The notes beneath the pieces were generated by a model. The model made no database searches. It saw only the letters and a program-made list of their open reading frames with translations, and was not told the origin of the DNA. From the NCBI GenBank assembly GCA_948759685.1, contig CAQBGY010000035.1:1-13192 (forward strand): DNA of 13,192 nt. The letters run 5' to 3'. Positions within the stretch are counted from its first letter, which is position 1. Each line of letters starts with the position of its first letter. The stretch comes from an uncultured Eubacterium sp. Lineage in GTDB: Bacteria > Bacillota_A > Clostridia > Lachnospirales > Lachnospiraceae. The position numbers and the translations under genes are program-made. Positions 1-6,350 of this stretch are shown here, piece by piece.

Positions 1-175
1 TGATGCTGATGATAACCATATAGATGAAGGTGATGCTCCTTGCGAAATCCATTCATCCATGGTTAGCACTGTTGCTGTCAATGTTTTCTTTGTAGTATGC
101 GTTTCTTCTTGTTTAGAATAATTATCACCTTCTATTGCAGCATCACCTTCATCTATATGGTTATCATCAGCATCA
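1..175. repeat. Perfect 37-bp inverted repeat, arms 1-37 and 139-175
   Basis: Bases 1-37 are the exact reverse complement of 139-175, with a 101-bp spacer; identity stops at bases 38/138. The inner arm codes for the family-like stretch DADDNHIDEGDA, and its region aligns with the neighbouring pseudogene, so it looks native. The outer arm begins at the first base of the window and interrupts the expected C-terminal domain. It could be a real invertible segment or a fold-back assembly artefact. Confidence 0.9.
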
Positions 176-720
176 TAAACAGCATCTTGTGTCTTTTTTT
201 CTCCAATATCATATTCTTTATAATCCTCAAATTTATTTTGATATGTACCATTTAAATCTGGTGTAAGACTATCCTTGTTCTTATTAAAGGTTGGCATAAA
301 TACAGTATCACCTCCCATTTCCCACAACCAGTATTTGTGAATAGAATTACAATCTGTCTGTGCAGGAATATGAGTTGTCCATGTGGTTTTATCATTAATA
401 TCTGCACCATCTATGACTGAATTTACTACTCGGTCAGAAGCTTCTTTGTTTTTTCCTGCATCTGGTCCTATTTCCATGTATTCATCTAATCGAATGCGTG
501 CAAAAATAGATTCTGTTTCACTAAAATTTTCCACATAAATATCCTTATTTCGTCCATCGAAATCATCATGCAGACGTCCACCAGGATTGCTTCCCCCCTC
601 TACTTCGTTGAGTGCCTCCTGACTAATAGACTGCCATGCATATGTTCCAGTCAAAGCAATTGCAATCACGAGAAGAACTGCAATCCCTGATTTTAATACT
701 CTACGTTTCTTCTTTTCCAT
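1..720 (-). CDS. SipW-dependent secreted protein, BsaA/TasA-like (3' end cut by the window edge)
   Basis: The reading frame is open for all 240 codons from ATG at 720 to base 1, so the C-terminus is missing. A ribosome site (AAAAGGAG, 729-736) sits 8 nt before the ATG. Residues 1-26 form a signal sequence: a basic start (MEKKKRRVLK), a hydrophobic core (about 12-22) and GTYAWQS at the probable cleavage region. Motifs typical of clostridial BsaA-type biofilm matrix proteins follow: a DVYVEN-like block (here DIYVENF), IFARIRLDEYMEIG, and WLWEMGGDTVFMPTFNKNKDS. Family members are secreted, cut by the SipW-type peptidase and can polymerise in the matrix; this role is inferred from family and neighbours. 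The sipW gene lies upstream on the same strand with only a decayed paralogue between. After LTMDEWISQGAS the expected aromatic tail (a DGWAYW-like motif) is absent, because the inverted-repeat arm at 1-37 occupies this position. Family assignment is fairly sure; the last 13 residues are doubtful. Confidence 0.8.
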   Translation of the reverse strand, partial: MEKKKRRVLKSGIAVLLVIAIALTGTYAWQSISQEALNEVEGGSNPGGRLHDDFDGRNKDIYVENFSETESIFARIRLDEYMEIGPDAGKNKEASDRVVNSVIDGADINDKTTWTTHIPAQTDCNSIHKYWLWEMGGDTVFMPTFNKNKDSLTPDLNGTYQNKFEDYKEYDIGEKKTQDAVYDADDNHIDEGDAAIEGDNYSKQEETHTTKKTLTATVLTMDEWISQGASPSSIWLSSAS

Positions 721-789
721 TCTTTTTTCTCCTTTTCATTAAAAATTCAATACTATTTAATTCTTTGATTTGTGCTAGAAATCTTGTTT

Positions 790-1541
790 TACAATAAAAT
801 TACATCAATGCTAACACGACCTGTGTGAAAACCAATACTTTCTGTTCTGCCCAATACGCCTAACCATCTTTTTCAAATACTCAATGCTTACCCGATTGTT
901 TTCTTTGAGTTTTCTAATGTTTCATCATAATAACAGCTTCGTTCTGCAATTCCTTTGCTATATGTGTTTCTTCTACTGATGTTATATTCTTTCCTTCTAC
1001 CGCTTCACCCCCTTCATTGATTGAGTTCAAGTCGCATCATAAATAGCATCTGTCATTTCATTTTATCCTTTCATGTACTCCACATACTTCTCATAACAAT
1101 ATTGTCCGTCATAATATTTTCATCCTGTCCTGCAAAAGTACCATTAATATCTGCCTCTATACTGTCCTTATTCTTGTTAAATGTAGGCATATACACTGTG
1201 CTACCTCCCATTTCCCAGTTCCAATATGTATTATGAAGTAGATTTGTTTCATCTTATGAAATATATAATTTCCATGTGGAAATATCCTGTTTATCTGCGC
1301 CTTTTAAAGCACATATTACATCTTGTTTTTTAGATGTTCTGTTGATTCCTGCATCCGGATCGGTCTCCACATATTCATACAAGCAAATTCGTATATAGGC
1401 TGGTATACCGTCTCTATTTTTTCTCTGTTTTAACTGTATGATTTTTAATCTTTTTATAAAAGCATCCGTTGCAATTTTTATTCTCTGCTTTTGCTCTGAA
1501 TTTCCATCTTTTTTCATTTTTTTGCTGTAGTGTGTAAGCAC
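790..1541 (-). pseudogene. Decayed paralogue of the BsaA-like SipW substrate
   Basis: Pieces of the neighbouring substrate gene can be read on this strand across several frames. From 1541 to 1254 an open stretch holds PAYIRICLYEYVETDPDAG and ADKQDISTWKLYIS, matching IFARIRLDEYMEIGPDAG and ADINDKTTWTTHIP of the intact gene. A TAA at 1254-1256 then interrupts. In the same frame follows YWNWEMGGSTVYMPTFNKNK, then a frameshift, then YDAT and NEGGEAVEGKNITSVEETH in other frames. Near the end FEKDG-stop-AYWAE (845-877) reproduces the family's DGWAYWA tail with the first Trp changed to TAG (860-862). No hydrophobic signal sequence is visible at the start, so the N-terminus is also lost. The gene follows the sipW stop by only 12 nt, as expected for a former second gene of a sipW-substrate operon. 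The left boundary is approximate; bases 721-789 hold only the ribosome site of the next gene. Confidence 0.82.
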
Positions 1542-1553
1542 TCTTTGTTTCTT

Positions 1554-2228
1554 CTATATTTTTTTAAAAATACTTTTAAGAACATAAGAAAGCACCCATA
1601 TGAGCACCACCATTACCAAAATAATTATAATATTCTGACTAATAAAATCTGTGATACGCCCAAGTGTATAATTATGATATACAACTTTTCCAATTACATT
1701 AACCGCAGGCACTGGAAGCTTGTCTTTATCTTTATTCATTGTACCTTTCGTCTCAAAAGCTCTCTGTCCGGTCTGCTCATAATTTTCGACAATTCCTATA
1801 ATTCTATGGGTAATTGTAGTAGTTTCACTAATCATAAATGTAATATCATCACCAATCTTTAATTCTGACGGTTCCATATATTTTGCCACTACAAGAGAAC
1901 CTTTTGGAATCTCATTTTCCATGGAACTGGTTAAGACTGTAAAAATAGATATTCCTGCAATCGATTTCGGTATATCCTTGTGAATATCCTTTAAAATCAA
2001 AGCTCCAATAACCATTCCAAAGAGTAAAATGTAAAAAATCAAATCACCAATCCAAGGATGTTTTTTTTTCCTTACTGTTTTCTGTTTTGTATTTAAAATC
2101 TCATCTACGTCTATCTGACTGTAGTTTGTTTCAAACATCACAGCCTTCGACTGAAGTATCCTGATAATTGCTTTTACTTTTTCAAGCTGCTCTTTCGAAA
2201 CCGTATCCACCTTTGATTTTCTATACAT
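1554..2228 (-). CDS. sipW: Signal peptidase I, SipW type (ER-like Ser/His class)
   Basis: This 224-residue membrane protease removes signal peptides from a small set of secreted proteins, typically TasA/BsaA-type matrix proteins. A cytoplasmic extension (1-56) is followed by a membrane segment (about 60-80), then the catalytic domain. VLTSSMENEIPKG (98-110) holds the box B serine, probably Ser102. TTITHRIIGI (137-146) supplies His141 where bacterial-type enzymes carry a lysine, which marks the SipW/ER subfamily. GTMNKDKDKLPVP (162-174) is the acidic box E region. A second membrane segment spans about 198-216. The 56-residue N-terminal extension seems longer than in Bacillus SipW. Its substrates appear to be the gene and the pseudogene directly downstream. 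The start is uncertain: AGGAGG (2255-2260) lies 26 nt before this ATG, while an in-frame ATA at 2246 has normal spacing. Confidence 0.9.
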   Translation of the reverse strand: MYRKSKVDTVSKEQLEKVKAIIRILQSKAVMFETNYSQIDVDEILNTKQKTVRKKKHPWIGDLIFYILLFGMVIGALILKDIHKDIPKSIAGISIFTVLTSSMENEIPKGSLVVAKYMEPSELKIGDDITFMISETTTITHRIIGIVENYEQTGQRAFETKGTMNKDKDKLPVPAVNVIGKVVYHNYTLGRITDFISQNIIIILVMVVLIWVLSYVLKSIFKKI

Positions 2229-2282
2229 GATGCATCTGTTTTTTATTGTTATTTCCTCCTTTAGAATTCTCCGTTTTCTTTC

Positions 2283-2311
2283 ATTATATTTTCGACATTT
2301 TTTAAAGTAAA
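2283..2311 (-). promoter_or_regulatory. Predicted promoter of the sipW operon
   Basis: On the minus strand TTTACT (2306-2311) and a perfect TATAAT (2283-2288) are 17 bp apart, a good fit to the housekeeping sigma consensus. Transcription would start near 2276, giving a leader of about 50 nt that carries the AGGAGG at 2255-2260. The upstream gene ends in a strong terminator, so sipW needs a promoter here. The surrounding DNA is very AT-rich, so chance matches are possible. Confidence 0.55.
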
Positions 2312-2396
2312 ATAACTACTAATGTAGATTTTTGATTTTTCCTATACTAAAACGATTTTATTTCAATATATTATTTAGATTATATTGTTTTTCTCA

Positions 2397-2455
2397 ACTT
2401 AATCTCATAAAAAAAGAACCGGCACATCAGTGCCAGCCCTTTAATGAGATTAAGT
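2397..2455 (-). terminator. Intrinsic terminator of amt, nested in a 12-bp inverted repeat
   Basis: On the minus strand CTGGCAC (2430-2436) and GTGCCGG (2419-2425) form a 7-bp stem with a TGAT loop. Two G-T pairs and AAAG/CTTT extend it, and it runs into seven Ts (2409-2415): a classic Rho-independent terminator about 70 bp after the amt stop. A further perfect 12-bp repeat encloses it (ACTTAATCTCAT at 2444-2455 on the minus strand, complement at 2397-2408). Confidence 0.88.
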
Positions 2456-2472
2456 AAATATATTTTAAGAAC

Positions 2473-2490
2473 TGATGTTCCTAAACATCA
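2473..2490 (-). other. Small hairpin in the amt 3' untranslated region
   Basis: TGATGTT (2473-2479) and AACATCA (2484-2490) are perfect complements around a 4-base loop. No T-tract follows on the minus strand, so it is probably not a terminator by itself; it may protect the 3' end of the amt message. Confidence 0.4.
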
Positions 2491-2526
2491 ATCGTTACAC
2501 ACTACGCTTTTGAAGTCCGTAGCTTT

Positions 2527-4257
2527 TTATTTATCATATGCCAATGCATCATATCCCATTTCTCCGGTTCTCACTCTCATAACATCTTCCACATCTGTCA
2601 CAAAAATCTTACCGGAACCTCTATGCTCTGTTCCAATAGCCTTTCTTGCTGCTGCAACTACCAATCCCGGATCAACAGTTGATACTACAATATCTACCTG
2701 TACCTTTGGATAAAGGTTCATTGTAGTAGGAACGCCTCTGTATCTTCCTAAGTGTCCTTTTTCTACACCACAGCCCATTACCTGACTAACTGTCATACCG
2801 GTCACACCAATAGCCGCCATTGTATCACGAAGTACACCAAACTTGTCTTCCGGACAGATAATTGTAACCTTAGTAAACTTGCCTTCTGCTTTTACCCCAA
2901 GTGCCAATGGTACCGGTTCAACTCCAGTTACATCTACAGCTCCGCCAATGTCACCATTAAATGCCGGTGCAGTAGCAACAAAGTCTGCGTATGCTGATGA
3001 CAAACCATGTTCTGAAAGGTCCATACCAATAATCTCATCCTCGGCAGAAGCACGAAGTCCAATCGTATGTTTAATTGCCAAAAATACAATTGTCATCATA
3101 ATCGCTGCATACACTACAATCGTAATCATACCAAGTGCCTGAATTCCTAATAACTTAAATCCACCACCATAAAACAATCCTGCGTAAGTTGAACCATCTA
3201 CAAATGCTCCTGTACCTTTACCTGTTGCAAAAAGACCAACTGCCAATGTACCCCAAATACCATTTGCCATATGAACACCTACAGCACCAACCGGATCATC
3301 TATATGTAACTTCTTATCTAATAATTCAACTACTACATCAACTAAAATACCTGCTACAATACCAATGATAATTGCACCAACTGCATCAACAGAAGCACAC
3401 CCTGCGGTGACAGCAACCAAACCTGCCAGAGACGCATTCAGACACATTCCTACATCCGGTTTTCCATCCTTAAGCCATGTAAATACCATACAGGATACTG
3501 TAGCTAATGCCGGTGCCAACGTTGTTGTAAGGAATATTGATGCCAAACTATCTGCTGATGTTGCTGCCGCACCATTAAATCCATACCATCCAAACCAGAG
3601 AATAAAACATCCTAAAGCACCAAGTGTAAGGGAATGTCCTGCAATCGCATTAGATTTTACTCTGCCATCTTTTGTCTTACTAAATTTTCCAATACGTGGA
3701 CCTACAATAATTGCTCCCACTAAAGCTGCGGTACCACCTACCATATGAATTACCGTAGAACCTGCGAAATCTACAAAATTCAATTTTGCTAACCAGCCTT
3801 CTGTATTCCAAACCCATCCTGCCTCAATTGGATATACAACTGCACTAATTACACCTGAATAAATACAATAAGCACTGAACTTTGTTCTTTCTGCCATAGC
3901 TCCTGAAACAATTGTTGCCGCAGTAGCACAGAACACTAACTGAAATACAAAACTGGAATAATCAAAGCTTCCATAATTTGTAAATATTCCCATGTTTGGA
4001 ATACCAATAATACCCGCTACATAATCCTCAGACATCATCAGCCCAAATCCTAATAAAATAAATGTTACTGTACCAATACAGAAATCCATTAAGTTTTTCA
4101 TAATAATGTTTCCTGCATTTTTCGCTCTGGTAAAACCTGTCTCCACCATTGCAAATCCACACTGCATAAAAAATACCAACGCTGCACCAATTAAAAACCA
4201 GATAGCAAACGGTATATCTGCTGCACTGTTAATTGCATTTTGAATCTCTCCTGTCAT
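2527..4257 (-). CDS. amt: Ammonium transporter with fused C-terminal PII (GlnB/GlnK) domain
   Basis: This inner-membrane ammonium channel of the Amt/Mep/Rh family has 576 residues, about 130-170 more than a usual Amt, because a whole PII domain is attached. Channel part, about 1-420: multiple membrane segments, the twin histidines of the pore in VIHMVGG (His171) and VGVHMANG (His329), and the conserved tail around MDLSEHGLSSAY. A roughly 40-residue linker leads to the PII domain (about 461-570). This domain shows GMTVSQVMGCG, the T-loop KGHLGRYRG, the conserved KIFV and the nucleotide-binding RVRTGE. The T-loop keeps the Tyr46 equivalent, but the position of Tyr51, uridylylated in enteric PII, is Thr511, and Gln39 is Glu. 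The start at 4257 is chosen over the ATG at 4272 because GGAGG lies 8 nt before it and inside the first codons of the longer reading. A free PII normally plugs the channel when nitrogen is ample; here the plug would be covalently tethered. Confidence 0.95.
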   Translation of the reverse strand: MTGEIQNAINSAADIPFAIWFLIGAALVFFMQCGFAMVETGFTRAKNAGNIIMKNLMDFCIGTVTFILLGFGLMMSEDYVAGIIGIPNMGIFTNYGSFDYSSFVFQLVFCATAATIVSGAMAERTKFSAYCIYSGVISAVVYPIEAGWVWNTEGWLAKLNFVDFAGSTVIHMVGGTAALVGAIIVGPRIGKFSKTKDGRVKSNAIAGHSLTLGALGCFILWFGWYGFNGAAATSADSLASIFLTTTLAPALATVSCMVFTWLKDGKPDVGMCLNASLAGLVAVTAGCASVDAVGAIIIGIVAGILVDVVVELLDKKLHIDDPVGAVGVHMANGIWGTLAVGLFATGKGTGAFVDGSTYAGLFYGGGFKLLGIQALGMITIVVYAAIMMTIVFLAIKHTIGLRASAEDEIIGMDLSEHGLSSAYADFVATAPAFNGDIGGAVDVTGVEPVPLALGVKAEGKFTKVTIICPEDKFGVLRDTMAAIGVTGMTVSQVMGCGVEKGHLGRYRGVPTTMNLYPKVQVDIVVSTVDPGLVVAAARKAIGTEHRGSGKIFVTDVEDVMRVRTGEMGYDALAYDK

Positions 4258-4291
4258 AATTTCTTCCTCCATTCTTTTCAGTCTTTTCTTT

Positions 4292-4326
4292 AGGAAACAC
4301 TTTTTATTTATAGGGGAATGTTTCCT
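4292..4326 (-). other. Hairpin in the amt leader near the ribosome site
   Basis: AGGAAACA (4292-4299) and TGTTTCCT (4319-4326) form a perfect 8-bp stem with a 19-base loop, about 20 bp before the amt ribosome site. It may affect message stability or translation; no known riboswitch was recognised. Confidence 0.45.
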
Positions 4327-4333
4327 TAACGAG

Positions 4334-4361
4334 TTCCTTTTGTTCTATCAAAACAAAGGAA
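4334..4361 (-). other. Second hairpin in the amt leader, overlapping the terminator T-tract
   Basis: TTCCTTTTGTT (4334-4344) pairs with AACAAAGGAA (4352-4361), leaving one bulged base and a 7-base loop. Its upstream arm, in the sense of transcription, includes part of the T-run of the attenuator. Together with the other two stems the leader holds three successive hairpins. Confidence 0.45.
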
Positions 4362-4393
4362 AAAGGGAGCTAGACTATTACGTCTGCTCCCTT
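4358..4393 (-). terminator. Terminator hairpin in the amt leader (likely attenuator)
   Basis: On the minus strand AAGGGAGC (4386-4393) pairs with GCTCCCTT (4363-4370). An inner AGAC/GTCT stem with a 6-base loop and one bulged A continues it, and TTTTTCC follows: a strong intrinsic terminator. It begins only about 15 nt after the predicted amt start point, so amt can be expressed only when it is bypassed. It would also stop transcripts coming from the transketolase genes, which end 175 bp upstream, so a plain operon terminator is the alternative reading. Confidence 0.85.
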
Positions 4394-4414
4394 GCATTTC
4401 GTTTAACAGTGACT

Positions 4415-4442
4415 AGTATAGCACCAAAAATTGGATTTTCAA
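4415..4442 (-). promoter_or_regulatory. Predicted amt promoter with extended -10
   Basis: Minus strand: TTGAAA (4437-4442), 16 bp, then TATACT (4415-4420) preceded by TG at the extended -10 position (TGCTATACT). The match to the housekeeping consensus is good. Transcription would start near 4408, upstream of the terminator hairpin at 4358-4393 and about 150 nt before the amt start codon. Confidence 0.65.
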
Positions 4443-4505
4443 CCTATTTTATCACTTTACTTATAAAATAAACCTGATTGTTTATTTATTTCATCTTATT
4501 CTTAA

Positions 4506-4527
4506 TTTAATGAATATATTCATTAAA
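4506..4527. promoter_or_regulatory. 22-bp AT-only-core palindrome upstream of the amt promoter
   Basis: TTTAATGAATA (4506-4516) is followed at once by its exact complement (4517-4527), a perfect 22-bp dyad about 65 bp upstream of the -35 hexamer and 42 bp after the transketolase stop. It could be a binding site for a dimeric regulator or a weak terminator stem; no T-run typical of a terminator follows it. Confidence 0.4.
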
Positions 4528-4568
4528 AATATAAAGTTTTTATTTACTTTGAAATGTTTCACAATTCA

Positions 4569-5507
4569 TTAAGCCATAATATTCTTTACCTGACTATAGA
4601 TACCATCTCCATCCAGCTTAAATTCCTTCAATAATTCCAAAGCCGGTCCCGAATGACCAAACATGTCATTGACACCTAACTTCGTTACAGGTGTAGGACA
4701 TTTCTCGCACAAAGCATCACACACTGCACTGCCCAGTCCGCCAATCACTGAATGTTCTTCCACTGTAATCACCCTGCCGGTCTTCTTTGCTGACTCAATA
4801 ATCATATCTTCATCCAATGGTTTTATCGTATGAATATTAATAACTTCAGCATTAATTCCATCATCAGCCAGTTTTTCAGCTGCCTCTAACACATTGCTTA
4901 CCATCAGACCGGTAGCCACAATCGTAACATCACTGCCTTCCCTCATCATGACACCCTTTCCAATCTCGAACTGATAATCCTCTTTATTGATTACCGGAGC
5001 TGCCAGTCTTCCAAATCTCAGATAAACCGGGCCATCCATTTCATACGCAGCCTTTACTGCAGCTCTCGCCTCAATATCATCACAGGGATTAATAATCGTC
5101 ATTCCCGGAATTGTTCTCATTAAAGCAATATCTTCATTACACTGATGCGTAGCCCCGTCTTCACCTACAGAGATTCCTGCATGTGTGGCTCCAATCTTTA
5201 CATTCAGATGAGGATATCCAATCGTATTTCTTACCTGCTCAAAAGCTCTTCCTGCCGCAAACATGGCAAATGTACTTGCAAAAGGCACCTTTCCACAGGT
5301 AGAAAGTCCTGCCGCAATACCCATCATGTTCGCTTCCGCAATACCACAGTCGATATGTCTGTCCGGAAATTCCTTCTTAAAAATGCCTGTCTTGGTAGCC
5401 GCTGCAAGATCCGCATCTAAAACAACCAAATCATCATGTTCTTTTCCAATTTCCACCAAAGCATTGCCATAACTCTCTCTTGTTGCTATTTTCTTTACTT
5501 CTGACAT
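4569..5507 (-). CDS. Transketolase, C-terminal subunit
   Basis: This 312-residue polypeptide corresponds to the pyrimidine-binding and C-terminal domains of transketolase, which moves two-carbon ketol units between sugar phosphates in the non-oxidative pentose phosphate pathway with thiamine diphosphate. The catalytic glutamate that activates the cofactor is Glu58 in DCGIAEANMMG. The loop GEDGATHQ and the strand DGPVYLRFGR are typical, and residues from about 190 on form the C-terminal domain (GLGSAV, GVNDMFGHSG). The enzyme is cut in two as in many clostridia and archaea: the N-terminal half is the gene just upstream, whose 3' end overlaps this start by 13 bp, so the halves are probably made in equal amounts by coupled translation. 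AGGTGA lies 7 nt before the ATG. Homology to the 1-deoxyxylulose 5-phosphate synthase fold is expected but the motifs fit transketolase. Confidence 0.93.
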   Translation of the reverse strand: MSEVKKIATRESYGNALVEIGKEHDDLVVLDADLAAATKTGIFKKEFPDRHIDCGIAEANMMGIAAGLSTCGKVPFASTFAMFAAGRAFEQVRNTIGYPHLNVKIGATHAGISVGEDGATHQCNEDIALMRTIPGMTIINPCDDIEARAAVKAAYEMDGPVYLRFGRLAAPVINKEDYQFEIGKGVMMREGSDVTIVATGLMVSNVLEAAEKLADDGINAEVINIHTIKPLDEDMIIESAKKTGRVITVEEHSVIGGLGSAVCDALCEKCPTPVTKLGVNDMFGHSGPALELLKEFKLDGDGIYSQVKNIMA

Positions 5508-6331
5508 AATGCTTCACCTGCTTTCTCTAAATCTTCCATTGCCGTTTTGTACTGTTCATCATTTGGAGCTGCTCCATGCCAGTTTACCTGATTCTCCATA
5601 AACGAAACACCTTTACCCTTAACCGTATTCATTACGATTGCTGTCGGCATTCCCTTTGTCTCTTTCGCCTCATTCAATGCTCTTCTGATTTCATCAAAGT
5701 CATGTCCGTCGATGGTTACAACATGGAAATTAAAAGCTTTAAACTTCTCATCAATCGGATATGGAGAGCATACCTCTTCCACTGTTCCATCAATCTGAAG
5801 GTTATTGTTATCTACAATAACAACGAGGTTGTCAAGTTTTCTGTGGCCTGCAAACATTGCCGCTTCCCAGACCTGTCCTTCTTCTATTTCACCGTCACCA
5901 AGCATCGTGTAAACTCTGTAAGCTCTGTCATCGAGTTTTCCTGCCAGTGCCATTCCTACCGCTGCGGATACGCCCTGTCCAAGGGAACCTGCTGACATTT
6001 CCACACCGGCTGTATGTTTCATATCCGGATGTCCCTGAAGATAAGAATCTGTTTTTCTCAACTTTATCAGATCCTCTTTTGGAATATATCCTTTTTCTGC
6101 TAAAACACCATACAATACCGGTGCCGCATGACCTTTTGATAAAACAAATCTGTCTCTGTCCGGATTTTTTGTGTCATTCACATCCGCATTCATTTCTTCG
6201 TAGTACAGATATGTCACCATATCTGCTGCTGACAATGAACCGCCCGGATGTCCTGAACCGGCACTATGCAATGCTGTTACAATGTTTTTTCTTACTTCGT
6301 TGGCAATTTTTTCAAGCTGCAAATTTTCCAT
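5495..6331 (-). CDS. Transketolase, N-terminal subunit
   Basis: This 278-residue protein is the thiamine diphosphate-binding half of a split transketolase. Visible motifs are SGHPGGS (26-32), KGHAAPVLY (His68), QGHP (His101), and the diphosphate/Mg-binding GDGE (145-148) ending in NNN (175-177), the usual 30-residue spacing. The late VKGKGVSFMEN motif is also typical. The start at 6331 is chosen because AAAGGAAA precedes it by a few bases; a reading opened further upstream would use a TTG without such a site. It follows the 902-residue gene by 19 bp and overlaps the C-terminal subunit by 13 bp, so the three are probably cotranscribed. Function in pentose interconversion is well founded on family; the link with the recombination genes upstream is only positional. 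Confidence 0.93.
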   Translation of the reverse strand: MENLQLEKIANEVRKNIVTALHSAGSGHPGGSLSAADMVTYLYYEEMNADVNDTKNPDRDRFVLSKGHAAPVLYGVLAEKGYIPKEDLIKLRKTDSYLQGHPDMKHTAGVEMSAGSLGQGVSAAVGMALAGKLDDRAYRVYTMLGDGEIEEGQVWEAAMFAGHRKLDNLVVIVDNNNLQIDGTVEEVCSPYPIDEKFKAFNFHVVTIDGHDFDEIRRALNEAKETKGMPTAIVMNTVKGKGVSFMENQVNWHGAAPNDEQYKTAMEDLEKAGEALCQK

Positions 6332-6350
6332 TGTTTTTTCCTTTCTTACT

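Noticed and set aside
1021..1236. Plus-strand open frame within the pseudogene
   Set aside because: It is the antisense shadow of the decayed BsaA-like gene, lacks a ribosome site and matches no family.
4258..4272. Earlier ATG of amt at 4272, giving five more residues
   Set aside because: The ribosome site GGAGG lies inside those codons and is spaced 8 nt before the ATG at 4257, and no good site precedes 4272.
4326..4397. A 23-codon leader frame (MQGSRRNSLAPFFLCFDRTK and three more residues) overlying the amt attenuator
   Set aside because: It has an ATG and a stop, but no ribosome site upstream and no run of a single regulatory amino acid, so nothing supports peptide-based attenuation.
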